Part shown: positions 21,131 to 32,868 of the stretch, piece after piece
Layout of the letters: every line of letters starts with the position of its first letter
Numbering within the stretch: position 1 is the stretch's first letter
Assembly (NCBI RefSeq): GCF_000003195.3
Contig: NC_012879.2
Location: forward strand, 24,782,017-24,846,016
Origin: Sorghum bicolor
Lineage: Eukaryota > Streptophyta > Magnoliopsida > Poales > Poaceae
Length of the DNA stretch: 64,000 bases
Reading direction: 5' to 3'
Program-made: the position numbers and the translations under genes
Notes under the pieces: generated by a model
The model's input: only the letters and a program-made list of their open reading frames with translations
Databases searched by the model: none
Told to the model about the DNA's origin: nothing

Positions 21131-21652
21131 TGCACTTTGGGCATATAGAACTGCATTCAAAACACCCATAGGCATGTCACCTTATCAACTTGTATATGGA
21201 AAAACTTGTCATTTGCCTGTGGAAGTAGAGTTTAAGGCTCATTGGGCACTCAAGAAATGGAACATGGATCTCAACCTCGCTAGTGAGAATCGTCTGATGC
21301 AACTATCTGAGCTAGAAGAATGGAGAGAGAAAGCCTACCACAATTCAATGATTTATAAAGAGAGAACAAAACGATGGCATGATAAGAGAATCAAGCACAA
21401 GGAGTTTAAGCCTGGAGATAAGGTTCTACTATTCAATTCAAGAGTTAAGCTCTTTGGGCATGGTAAGCTACGAAGTAAGTGGGATGGACCATACAAGGTT
21501 ATTAACACTTCAACTCATGGAGCCATTACATCCAAGACGACATAGGTAACACTTTTAAGGTAAATGGTCAACGCTTGAAAATCTATCTCGAGCCACAAAA
21601 CAACCTGGTAGAGGAACTTGATGTGATTGAGTTCATAGAATTCTCACATTAA
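21123..21652 (+). pseudogene. pol: C integrase, C-terminal part
   Basis: Resumes in another frame with [25 protein letters not shown] and the [15 protein letters not shown] helix, then the GPY/F motif [10 protein letters not shown] one-base deletion near 21533 causes a TAG at 21543. In the restored frame the coding region would end with TAA at 21650-21652 (EFIEFSH), giving the natural pol end by comparison with B. Confidence 0.82.
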
Positions 21653-22073
21653 GCTTTCATAAGCTCTAGACAATTACTTAACCCTTAACATGCTCCACAA
21701 GTTTTGTTGTCTATTTGGGTTGTGCAGGATTTTGAGGCTTAAGAAGAGTGAGACCAAACATGCACGCTACAAGAGTGAACGACTATGTCAACATCCAGCT
21801 TGGGGGAGGCACCCCCACGTGTATCTAGATAAGTATTACTTTTCTTTCTTGGTTTTATTTACTAGTATTCAGAAATAAAAAAATGCATAACCATGAAGCC
21901 AAACAAAGTTTTTCTTTTGAGTAATATACAATAGTTTTGTGTAATCCTAAGTTTTAAATAAAATAAAAATAAAGTTTGATTCAAGTCTAGGTAATTGACA
22001 AACATGACATGAGAAGGTCTGAGATACTATATAATATAGTTACATATTTATATAGAGTTATAGAGATATATTT

Positions 22074-22074
22074 T

Positions 22075-22133
<59 letters not shown>
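22074..22133. repeat. (TA)n microsatellite in C
   Basis: About 60 bases of nearly pure TA, interrupted by TTTA. An expansion within the 3' untranslated region. Confidence 0.9.
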
Positions 22134-22137
<4 letters not shown>

Positions 22138-22367
22138 TCATAATACCTAGAGTCTTATAAGATATAAATATTAAAACTGTGGGCGCTTGCTTTGTTCAAG
22201 CCATTGTTAATTCATAGTTTTGGTTGAGAGAATTATCATGCTCCCAAGATCAAGATCTTTTTAAAAATATAAAAGATTCATTCTTCCGAAGTATTATTGC
22301 GTTAGAGGCATGGGACTATGCAAAAATTTGATTCAAAAAAAAAGAGAGTGAGACGAGAGGTAAAAAT

Positions 22368-22437
22368 GGACAAGTGTCCGAAGTAGAATTAGGGGTACAA
22401 AGATACCCACCTGAGTGGAAAAAATGGACATGTGTCC
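22368..22437 (+). promoter_or_regulatory. Hairpin group in the 3' untranslated region of C
   Basis: GGAC-AAGT-GTCC (22368-22379), GGGTA/TACCC (22393-22408) and GGAC-ATGT-GTCC (22426-22437). The same sense-strand hairpins as in A, F and D, but in another order, with the first and third being near copies of each other. Confidence 0.5.
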
Positions 22438-22916
22438 GACAGTAGAATTAGGAGTACTTGCTGCCCACTTGAAAAAAAAAGAGACTGAAAAAAAAGAAAA
22501 AAAAAGAGAAAAAAAATGATAGCCCGTGGTCCCTCTAATAAGCAATATGCCAGTAAGAGATGACAAACTTTTCAAAAAGGTCAAAGGTCTTGATCTAGGA
22601 GTATGACATTCCTCTCCCTTGCTCCGAGCGTTGACATAGCAAAATGCGAAGTAAGTATGCTAAAACTTTTAAAGCTCTACTTATATATCTTTCGAGAAGA
22701 AGGCAAATGCCTCAGTTTTATTTTGCAGACTTATAAAAAACTCCAGAACAAAGGTAAGACAGAAGAACTTGAAACATAGTGCTTGACTTGATCATTCTGT
22801 TTTTCAATCACTTAAGACCTTAGTGATAACTTAAAAACCATGTAGTAAGAGGCATAAAAGTAACCCCTGTTTTCTTGCTAATTTTAGCTTTGCTCAGGGA
22901 CGAGCAAAGGTTAAGC

Positions 22917-24192
22917 TTGACGGTCCTTAATGCTCACATTTAACCATCGACTAATCATGGAAAAGGACTTATATGCAACCAACACCTAGACATAGGGTTT
23001 TATCTGACAGAATTCCATGAGTTTTGGTGTTTGTCTATTTCTGCAGGGGGTTATCAGGAAATATGAAAGAAAGGCCCACACGTCGGGATTACATAGAGAT
23101 ATTAACGTGCCGCGCAATTTTCTACCATCTAGAAGACTCCAGAAGCCACGGGAACGAACGGGAAGGCAATCGGGCTCGGAGGCAGGGCGCCCGCCCTACT
23201 CTCCTGGGCGCCTGCCCAGCTACAGTGCCCAATCAGGACTCTCTTTCGGGACAACGCTCCACCGACCTAAAGGATCAAGGAAAACCGTGCGATTAATGTC
23301 GGTTTGATCCAACGGCCCAGATTCATCTGAAAAGACTATAAAACTAGACCCCCTGGCCCCTGGAGATCATACCTCTTCTACAGAATCAATGCTAGGGTTT
23401 CAATTCTTCATCCAAGTAGAGAGGATCCCTCTAGTTCTTCTAGTTCTACCTCTAGTTCATCTAGATCAAGTTCTAGTTCATCTAGTTCTAGTTCTAGTTC
23501 CTCTAGTTCTAGTTCTAGTTAGTTCTAGTTGTAATCTAGAAAATAGGGAGAGAGAAGAGGAGAGCGGAGGAGGAGCCGGATCTGTCGGATCTTCCTCAAC
23601 ATTGTACTTTTGCAGCAACTGGTTCGTTCTTCATCGTTCTCCAGGTTCTTCAATTCATAATTCCTGAGTACTTTAATTACTTTTATTTACATTCAAGTTA
23701 TTTATTGGATTCCCGCTTACATCAAGTGCTCTAATCTTTGCAACATTAGAGTAGTAATTAATAGATTAGATGTGGTGGTTAGTCTTGCAATTACCTGGAA
23801 TTGCACCCAATCCTGCGGATTGTTGTGGTAGCCTTAGGGTAGTGACAGCCCTAACGGTCGACGTATTCCACCTCGTTGGGATCGGTGTTTGTAGGACCGT
23901 AGTCAGAGCTTCCTAGCTCCCTTCTCATCTCTATCTGTGGTTAGTGTTCTGATGTCCGAAATAGATAATCTTGAAGTAATTCTTGATTCTTAGATCAACT
24001 AGAGAACTCTTAGGAAACTTCCTCTCTTCCCACCAAAAATAATTATATAGTTACCCTTGGGCGATCTTGGATCTTAATTAGTATACTCACGTTCTCTGTG
24101 GAAAATCGATACTCTGGAATACTCTCGGGTGAAAGCTACATCGGTATCCGTGCGCTTGCGGATTTTTCTGTTTGCGTTTAAAATACCCAACA
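22917..24192 (+). repeat. 3' LTR of C, first bases lost
   Basis: Matches 15884-17162 but lacks the first two or three bases along with the adjoining polypurine tract. Ends ACCCAACA followed by TSD CCGAT. Confidence 0.9.
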
Positions 24193-24521
24193 CCGATTCA
24201 CCTCGTTGTTGACTTACCTTCTGACTATACCATTGTCTAGCTTCTCCCATTAAAGAAAAAGGAAAAAGCTTCCAACGTAAAGTTTTAACAGAAATGCCTT
24301 CAATGCGAAGACAATCACACGTTTGCTCGAAATCTCTAATATGAAGGTAAGGGTTTTCATCTTCCTTTCCTGAAAAGGATAGGTTTTGAATCATGGCAAT
24401 CAACCTGGAACTTAACCTATACTGGGATGTTTGGATAGGCTATGAGGACTCCCATGGTAAAAGGTCATTTTTCCGAAGGTGTTGCAAATTGATAGATCGA
24501 TTTAGAATCTTGGTTTTCCAT
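24193..24521 (-). pseudogene. gag: B gag, N-terminal part
   Basis: From ATG 24521-24519 (MENQDSKSIYQFATPSEK) the frame meets a stop, then further stops and frame changes. From about 24403 it is clean: MIQNLSFSGKEDENPYLHI, CDCLRIEGI, LRWKLFPFSLMGEARQWY, SQQRGES, where C is inserted. It aligns with the Gag of C and H (for example MIQEQPFSGQVDEDPYTHL). The continuation is at 15883. Confidence 0.82.
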
Positions 24522-24652
24522 AAGGTAAGAGTAAAGAAAATAAAAAATATAAAAAGATAAGAAAAGATAAAAGTATAGATACAAGCTAGTAGTAAGACTC
24601 AAGGTTATCTCAGCAAACTGTCTTTGTCCCCGGCAACGGTGCGAGAAATGCC
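24522..24652 (-). other. B leader with degenerate tRNA-Asp primer-binding site
   Basis: The PBS at 24627-24643 reads CCCCGGCAACGGTGCGA on the plus strand, two differences from the tRNA-Asp form. The rest is an A-rich leader before gag. Confidence 0.75.
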
Positions 24653-25678
24653 TGTTGATATTTGGTAACACAATCAGAAATTAATCCGCAAGCGCACGGA
24701 TATCGGTGAGCACTTCACCCGGGATGTTATCCAGAGTATCGTATTTATATTTTTACCACTAGGAGAAAGCGTGCATTTGACTAACCTGGTCTATTACTAC
24801 TAACTTTTAGGCTACAAAGAATGTGACTCGATGTGAGTGATGTATAGAGAAGACTACAACCGTAATCTCATTCTAACCTTGGTAAGGATGATCTACTGTT
24901 CTGTTGGGTAGGCTCACGGAATCTAGACACCACAGAGGATGTTCGACTCGCACCTATAAACCCTGTCGATCCTACTAACGGGATATGGGCTACAAAGATA
25001 ACTCGGAAATGTCACGTTCCTCGCTACTACCACGGTCCAGCTAGTCAGGGGATATCTATGAGTATCCTAGCCCAAACACCATGTTTATGCTAGAGATGAT
25101 TACTCTAAACTCTACGCGAAGAGATCAAAGTAAACTCATAAACCAAAGAACAATAAAACAAGAACTTACTAGAATTTAGAAGTTGAAATACTAAAGAATC
25201 CTAGGAGCAAGCCTCGGGTTAGAAGACTTGATCCCATAGGTACAACTTCGGAGTAGACACCGACAGGCCGGGCTTCCTCCGATCTACACCTCCACTCTAT
25301 CTCTCTCAATCTAGTAGAACTAGTCTACTCTCACATTGGATGCTAAGCCCTAAGTCTATGTAGAGGAAAGGTTATCCTTCGAGGGCACCTCTCAACTCTA
25401 TAATGAACTTGTTATCCTCCAGGAGCCAGGGGTCTGCTTATATAGTCCCCTCAGGTGAACGTGGGCCGTCGGATCAAACCGACATGGATTGAACGGTTAT
25501 TCTTGATCCTTTAGGTCGGTGGAGCATGATCCGCGTGATTCACTGTGATTGGCTACAGGAAGTGGGCGGGCGCCCTGCCCCCAGGCCCGATCGCCTTCCC
25601 ATTCGTTCCCGTGGCTTCTAGAGTCTTCTAGATGGTAGAAAATTGCGCGGTACATTAATATCTCTTTGTAACCCTGAC
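24653..25678 (-). repeat. 5' LTR of B, larger part
   Basis: Begins TGTTGATATTTGG on the plus strand. Related to the E1 and D LTRs at the start and to all others toward the end. Contains GGGCGCCC (25568-25575) and a TATATAAG-type box on the minus strand near 25440. Interrupted by F; about 1.2 kb in total with 41121-41287. Confidence 0.85.
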
Positions 25679-26958
25679 TGTTGGGTATTTTAAACGCAAA
25701 CAGAAAAATCCGCAAGCGCACGGATACCGATGTAGCCTTCACCCGGGAGTATTCGAGAGTATCGATTTTCCACAGGGAACGTGAGTGTACTAATTAAGAT
25801 CCAAGATCACCCAAGGATAACTATATAATTATTTTTGGTGGGAAGAGAGGAAGTTTCCTGAGAGTTCTCTAGTTGATCTAAGAATCAAGAATTACTTCAA
25901 GATTATCTATTTCGGGACACCAGAACACTAACCACAGAAAGAGATGAGAAGGGGGCTAGGAAGCTCTGACTACGGTCCTACAAACACCGATCCGAACGAG
26001 GTGGAATATGTTGACCGATAGGGCTGTCACTACCCTAGGGCTACCACAACAATCCGTAGGATTGGGTGCAATTCTAGGTAATTGCAAGACTAAACACCAC
26101 GTCTAATCTATTAATTACTACTCTAATATTTCAAAGATTAGAGCACTTGATGCAAGCGGGAATCCAATAAATAACTTGAATGTAAATAAAAGTAATTAAA
26201 GAACTCAGGAATTGTGAATTGAAGAACCTGGAGAACGATGAAGAACGAACCAGTTGCTGCAAAAGTACAATGTTGAGGAAGATCCGACAGATCCGGCTCC
26301 TCCTCCGCTCTCCTGTTCTCTCTTCCTATTTTCTATATTACAACTATAACTAACTAGAACTAGAACTAGAGGAACTAGAACTAGAACTAGATGAACTAGA
26401 ACTAGATCTAGATGAACTAGAGGTAGAACTAGAAGAACTAGAGGGAGCCTCTCTAATTGGATGAAGAATTGAAACCCTAGCTTTGATTCTGTAGAAGAGG
26501 TATGCTCTCCAGGGCCAGGGGGCCTTGCTTATATAGTCTTTTTCAGATGAATCTGGGCTGTCGGATCAAATCGACATTAATCGCACGGTTTTCCTTGGTC
26601 CCTTAGGTCGGTGGAGCACGATCCGCAAAGTTGAAGCTGATTGGTTACTGTAGCTGGGCGGGCACCCAAGGGGGGAGGGTGGGCGCCCTACCCCCGGGCC
26701 CGATCGGACTATCGTTCGTTCCCGTGGCTTCTAGAGTCTTCTAGATGGTAGAAAATTGCGCGGCACATTAATATCTCTATGTAAACCCGACGTGTGGGTC
26801 TTTCTTCCGTATTTCCTGATAACCCCCTACAGAAATACACAAACATCAAAACTCGTGGAATTCTGTCAGATAAAACCCTAAGTCTAGGTGTTGGTTGCAT
26901 TTGGATCCTTTTCCATGATTAATTGATGGTTAAATATGAGCATTAAGGACCGTCAACA
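25679..26958 (-). repeat. 3' LTR of F (1280 bp)
   Basis: TGTTGGGTATTTT...GGACCGTCAACA, same family as A and C, with the AACTAG array at 26340-26445. The polypurine tract (GCTTGGGGGACC on the minus strand) adjoins at 26959. Confidence 0.9.
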
Positions 26959-29199
26959 AGGTCCCCCAAGCTTAACCTTTGCTCGTCCCAGAGCAAAGAT
27001 GAACTCAAGAGTTTCTGTAGTGGTTTCATGCATTAAAGATACACATGCGTTCAAACTAGATCTCATCTCTAGGTTAGGGTAAACTGTTAAGATTTAAAAC
27101 TTACTCATTTTACCTTCCACCATTGGGCTTGCAACCGTCACTTGTGTCTTGAGCAGTTAAAAGATAGAACGGTCTAATCAAGCGCCATGTCTCATGTTCT
27201 TGATCAACTATAGCTCTGGAGTTTTTGCAGATTTTCAAATAAAACTCAGAGATTCCTTGTATGACTCTCTCTAGTCTCTCTTTTGTGGTATTTCTAGATC
27301 CTTACCAAGGCAGTAATGGTATATGCCTTCTCTCAAAGTATGTAGTATTTTTGGTATGGGGCATAGTGGCATTGCCTTCTCTCTCACCCTACTCTAATAA
27401 GGTTTTGATATCTGGACCTCATAGGTGGGAGACAGCTAATACATACTTACAAGACATTTATTGCATAGTCAAACCATGGATCCAGAAGAACAAGTCAATA
27501 AGTCAAATCAAGATGTGCATGTGTGGCGAATGAATGGTGCATGGTAATGATGGTGATAACAATGGTGAAAGTCTAATTCTACTTATGCTCTTTTGAGGGG
27601 ATACATACCTTTCTTGCTCTTTTGAAACTTCTTGAGGAGAATGAGATGCTCTATATTTTCTTTTTCTTTTCTCTCAGGTGGGTATCTTGTACCCCTAATT
27701 CTACTGCCGGACACTTGTCCATTTTTACCTCTCGTCTCACTTTTTTTTTCTTTCGAGGTTTCGGGCACTTGCCCCTTTTTATTTCCTCGTATTCTTTCTT
27801 TTTTTTCTCTCTTCTTTTTTTAGAGCACTCATCTCCTGAAATAATATAGCAAGTGGTAGTAGCCAAAATAACTTGAGCATTTATTTTATAGGGGAAAACA
27901 GAAATAGGAGAATGTTTTTTTGGCTATTCTCTCCCGGATTAGGAGTAGAATATTTTTGGGTGAATCTGGAGATGGAAATGGATGGTGTATGTGAATGCGT
28001 ACTTCCGGAGTAGAAGCAGCATGTGTGAGTGAACGCACAAGTGAATCTTGATTTAACCACATGACAAGCTCCTAAGGGTCTACACAGCTTGACCACACTC
28101 AATGCTCATAAGTAGTAAAGTAAATGTGTGGTTCATAGTCTAGCAAGCATGTATATATGGCTATGGTAGGAATTTAAACTCTCATCATACAGGAACTCAT
28201 CATGTATCATTTTAATGATTTTCAAAGATAAAATTCTCCAAAATTCTAGCATCTCTAGGAACAGATAAACAACAGGTCAACCTTCCCATATCGTATCCGT
28301 TAACGACTTAGACTTTAGATCAAGTACTCTCCCCACAACATCAGGTTTAGAGCAAATCTTAATTAATACCAGTCATGCCTAAACTTGAGAGAGATTTCAA
28401 TTTTGAGAACTAATCATGGCAGAGCAACTATTCATCATTTCCATGTGAGAGCTTATCATGAGGGTTCATAGCAAACTTTATTTATTTATTTATTTAGCAA
28501 ACTAAGCAAAGATATATATAAGCACAAAATCTTTATTTGGGTTTTTATGATTATGCATCTTTTTATTATTTGAGTAAAGTATAAACGTGAGTAGAACACT
28601 TAGCTGGATAAATGGGGGTGCTCTCCCCCAAGCTAGATTTTTACGTAATTTCTTCTGATGTAACTAGCAGGTGGCGGAGGTGTATTTGAATGTCGGTAGC
28701 ACCCTGACAGCGATTAGGATGTCCTCCGTCTGCTAGTCTTCTTTGATCCTTGAATTCTGTGGAGCTCAAATAGACAACAAAGCTTTGTGGAACTAGTTAA
28801 GTGTTAGCATAAGTATCTAGCCTTTATCATGTTGAGCTTCCTCAATAAATGTTACTCTCTTTAGTAGGATCATAAATTTATTTTTATAATTTTATTTTTA
28901 TAGGATAGGAATATATTTATTTCATTTTTTTATGCCACCACAGTGAATGTACTTATGGGTTTTATGCCATGAGCATACTCACATGGGGCTTACTATTTTA
29001 AACATTTTTATTTTATTTTCAAGATGATATGAACCTGATTAACTAAAATAATTGAAAGGAAAAAGATAACTACCAAGTTTACCTCTTGGCAAGGCGTTCG
29101 GTGTTTTTACGTCCTCCGAACGGGACTCTCTGTTTTCTCAATCGTCCTAGGATTCGCTGGATGGCGTAGTCGGTGGTTCCGGCGGCGCCTCCTCTTCGT
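26959..29199 (-). other. 3' untranslated region of F
   Basis: Colinear with 7480-9709 of A. Contains the hairpins GGGTA/TACCC (27680-27694), GGAC-ACTT-GTCC (27709-27720) and GGGC-ACTT-GCCC (27763-27774), and the second polypurine-like core at 28634-28623 beside a GGGGG/CCCCC stem. Compared with A it has an extra AGAGATTCCTTG... segment near 27247. No gene seen. Confidence 0.75.
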
Positions 29200-30060
29200 G
29201 TATAACAATCTTCTCTCTACACACCTAACTCGGTGCTACGGTCTCCTTAGGACAGTTCTGTTCAAGTTGTGTGTCTTCAGACATTACCACTTCTCCTTCA
29301 TAGTCTGCCCATCCGTCCTTTATGATTTTCCTCCTCTAGTTACGGTTGCGTCGTCTTCTTCTTGTCCTGACCTGCTTAGAGTCTTCAACAATATAGTTAG
29401 GGTCAGTAAAATAGCGGCGTACCTTCTCAGAGGGGAAATGCATATGGACTTCTCCAGTTCCAATGTAGATGATTGCTTTAACGGTGCTGAGGAACGGTCT
29501 TCCAAGGATGATGGGTGGATCGTACTTGTCTTCAATCTTTCAGAATGTCTGATCTGCCATCTGGAGCTGAATGTATGTCAGTTTCAGGGGCATGGTTCCG
29601 AATAGGAGCTGATAGGTGACTGGGTCGTCCTTTTTGGTCAGGAACGGTGACTTAAGTCGACGGTCTTGACCTCCTTGAACTGCAGTGACCATCTTAGCTG
29701 ACTTGGTCCACATTTGCTTGTTCCTGTTCCTCCTGTTGGTCCTTCCTTGGTTCATGTCAGGATTGCTCTAAGATTTGTGTAGTCTTGTTCTTGAAGAAAA
29801 ACGTCTCCATCCTTCCCTTGATGTAGAAACTGATCTTGGCAGCACTAGCGTAGATGACAGCTCCCGAGGTGTTCAGGAATGGCCTCCCCTGAGTATAATG
29901 TTGACGCTGGAGCCAAAGTCACAGAGTGCTTCTGGGAAGTCCACCATGCCGATGGAGATCGGGATGACGGGGCGTGCTGGATTGTCTCTCTTGACTGGCA
30001 GAAGGTCAGTAATTACTTCCACAATGAGGTTACTCCAGTAGTTACATCCTCAAGCATCTC
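29200..30060 (-). pseudogene. Tandem retropepsin remnants of F
   Basis: Minus-strand remnants of both domains in the same order as A and D. Domain 2 (about 29755-29200) retains the MHF...EK, FTDPNYI and arginine-rich tail, but the segment carrying the DTGS motif and the GEDEY/ILGRPF join are deleted in part. Domain 1 (about 30060-29775) retains PGRPVIPISIGMVDF and NIMLR-like sequence, but most of the core is lost by a deletion near 29885. Both are clearly non-functional. Confidence 0.7.
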
Positions 30061-30387
30061 AGGGCAGTGTTTGCATGAGTGTCCAGTATCTCCAGTGTGT
30101 TTGTGCTCGTATATCTAGGTTCTTCACTTGGTGGAGTCTGGGAGTTGTAAAAGTCCTTCATATTTTGCTCGAAGTGTACCTGCTCATAGAGACAAGGTAG
30201 AGATCAAGTGCATGGGCCCTGTTGGTGGAAAACACCAACAGAACCAAAAGTGTATTTGCTCTTCTCTATCCTTAAGCATAGTGAGCAAGACATAGTTGAT
30301 GGATAATAAGATCATGAGTGTAGCATTTAAAACATTCGTCAGATCAGATCACTCAACCTAATGGAAAGATAATCTATCTATACTTAT

Positions 30388-30465
<78 letters not shown>

Positions 30466-31838
30466 TCCAAAGATTGAGTGTGCAACATTTTAGCTCATAT
30501 GATTAGGAGTGTGGGATCACAAAGGTGGAAGGACTAAACATATTGAATCGATTGGGTTGGTTAATCTAGAGTTGTAAATCTTACATGTTTGTCTCTTTTA
30601 CTCATGTGAGTGCCAGAAATAAGGAGAAGCTTATAGAAGTGATAGTCAAGTACCTTAAGATTTTACCTTTCTTGAAGAGTAATGGTACAGTATTACCTTA
30701 TGGAAGCTTTCCATTCTTTACGGTTGTGCATCGTGTTGGTGGCACCCTCCATGGATCATCTCTTGTGAGCTATGTCTTCCTTGTGTAAATTGTTAAACTT
30801 CATGTGTGTCTCTCTTTGTCTGCAATGCGAGTTTATCTCCGGACTTCCCAGGTCGATATTGAAAGTTTTCTTTTTTTCTCCAGGGGTTAGTCTGACAAAA
30901 TATACCAATGTCTACACAAGTAGTTTTTAGTTCAATAACCAAACTAGACTCCATGTCTAATTAGATTAAGGAAGTCTGTTTAACCTAAGCACCATGCTTA
31001 ATTTAAAAACCAATAGAAGTATGTACAGTACTTCCAAACTAACACTTACTAGGATAAACAAAGGTAGCGTGATGGATTTTATAGAGATCTACTCAAGTGG
31101 AGATGAAGTAGTGTGATTACTATTTAACAAATTGAGCATGTCTCAAAGGTAGGGACAACCAACATAGCAACATGGCAAATTATGTTTTTATATAAAGTAC
31201 TCCCCCAAGCTTGAATTTTGGAAAATTAAAGTTTGGATGAATTTAATTCAATGTTGTATGATGATTGGTTGTACATACCTTGTGCTTGTCATTCATCCGA
31301 TCTTCTTGCTCCAATCCTGGAAAGGTTAGTGACAAGAATACCCGAAGGAATTTTTTTACAATTATCCTTATATGCTCAATACACAAGGTAATGTTGCAAA
31401 TAATTAAAAGCTCATGTTACGATCTGATCAGTGCTTATTTTAGGACACTAAGCTTGTCCTTGGGAAACCATCAATTTATGTCGGCGAAGTGGTTCCCCCT
31501 CCAACGCTGACCTATATCAAGATCAACTCAACGAGATCTGCAAAATTTATTATAGACATATGCATCGACAACCGCCCTTTTAAAGTTTTTATAAATAGAA
31601 AGGAAGTGGGGGTTGGAGATCTCGAATGTGGTGATGTTGGAGAGACCAATGGATTGTGAAGATGTTGCATAAGAGCATGGAGTAAATGAAGTGGCTATGA
31701 AATAAATTCCATGCTCATTAATGCTTAGAGTGAAATCCATGTGGTGTGGTGAAAAATGGTCAGGTGAGTGTGGTAAAAAAAAGGGAAAACAAAAAGGATA
31801 CACGGACGACTTGGTTCGAAACTAGCACAGCTACCGTT
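30061..31838 (-). other. 5' internal region of F, shared with A
   Basis: Colinear with 10737-12450. The small frame with HFEQ is present but altered (the plus strand reads CATATTTTGCTCG). The polypurine-like core at 31211-31200 is kept; the palindrome next to it has decayed. A TA microsatellite is annotated separately. Confidence 0.65.
30390..30463. repeat. (TA)n microsatellite in F
   Basis: About 74 bases of pure TA. The corresponding site in A (about 11090) has only a few TA units, so the expansion occurred after the two copies separated. Confidence 0.92.
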
Positions 31839-31855
31839 CCCCGGCAACGGCGCTA
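31839..31855 (-). other. Primer-binding site of F (tRNA-Asp, one mismatch)
   Basis: The plus strand reads CCCCGGCAACGGCGCTA; the penultimate base differs from the tRNA-Asp form. It adjoins the 5' LTR. Confidence 0.82.
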
Positions 31856-31862
31856 GAAAGCT

Positions 31863-32868
31863 TGTTGGGTATTTTAAACGCAAACAGAAAAATCCGCAAG
31901 CGCACGGATACCGATGTAGCCTTCACCCAGGAGTATTCCAGAGTATCGATTTTCCACAGGGAACGTGAGTGTTCTAATTAAGATCCAAGATCGCCCAAGG
32001 ATAACTATATGATTATTTTTGGTGGGAAGAGAGGAAGTTTCCTGAGAGTTCTCTAGTTGATCTAAGAATCAAGAATTACTTCAAGATTATCTATTTCGGG
32101 ACATCAGAACACTAACCACAGAAAGAGATGAGAAGGGGGCTAGGAAGCTCCGACTACGGTCCTACAAACACCGATCCGAACGAGGTGGAATACGTCGACC
32201 AATAGGGCTGTCACTACCCTAGGGCTACCACAACAATCCGCAGGATTGGGTGCAATTCTAGGTAATTGCAAGACTAAACACCACGTCTAATCTATTAATT
32301 ACTACTCTAATGTTTCAAAGATTAGAGCACTTGATGCAAGCAGGAATCCAATAAATAACTTGAATGTAAATAAAAGTAATTAAAGAACTCAGGAATTGTG
32401 AATTGAAGAACCTGGAGAACGATGAAGAACGAACCAGTTGCTGCAAAAGTACAATGTTGAGGAAGATCCGACAGATCCAGCTCCTCCTCCGCTCTCCTCT
32501 TCTCTCTCTCCCTATTTTCTAGATTACAACTAGAACTAACTAGAACTAGAACTAGAGGAACTAGAACTAGAACTAGATGAACTAGAACTAGATCTAGATG
32601 AACTAGAGGTAGAACTAGAAGAACTAGAGGGATCCTCTCTACTTGGATGAAGAATTGAAACCCTAGCTTTGATTCTATAGAAGAGGTATGCTCTCCAGGG
32701 GCCAGGGGGCCTTGCTTATATAGTCTTTTCAGATGAATCTAGGCCATCGGATCAAACCGACATTAATCGCACAATTTTCCTTGGTCCCTTAGGTCGGTGG
32801 AGCACGATCCGCGAAGTTGAAGCTGATTGGTTACTATAGCTGGGCGGGCACCCAAGGGGGGAGGGCGG
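31863..32868 (-). repeat. 5' LTR of F, first part
   Basis: The first 1006 bases of the LTR, ending with GGCGG (TSD of D). Contains the AACTAG array at 32530-32632. Continues at 40840. Confidence 0.9.

Larger units (their letters stand above)
21653..22916 (+). other. 3' untranslated region of C
   Basis: No frame of interest. A polypurine-like core AGCTTGGGGGAG at 21797-21808 sits in a GGGGG/CCCCC stem. A TA microsatellite and the hairpin group are annotated separately. The true polypurine tract next to the 3' LTR is missing: AAGCTTG runs straight into ACGG of the LTR, so about 13 bases were lost. Confidence 0.75.
15884..24192 (+). mobile_element. C: Athila-clade element with full gag-pol complement, nested in gag of B
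   Basis: LTRs 15884-17162 and 22917-24192 flank a PBS, gag, protease-like region, RT, RNase H and integrase. TSDs are CCCAT (15879-15883) and CCGAT (24193-24197), one difference. Gag of B reads through once C and one TSD copy are removed. The two LTRs differ at about 37 of 1277 positions by eye (~3%). Lesions: 5-bp deletion at 19520, TAG 19931, TAA 19988, ~89-bp deletion at 21123, a one-base deletion near 21533, and loss of the polypurine tract. C is therefore inactive. H is a sister copy. Confidence 0.92.

Noticed and set aside
23389..23667. Leu/Val-rich frame over the TCTAGTTC array
   Set aside because: Translation of a simple repeat.
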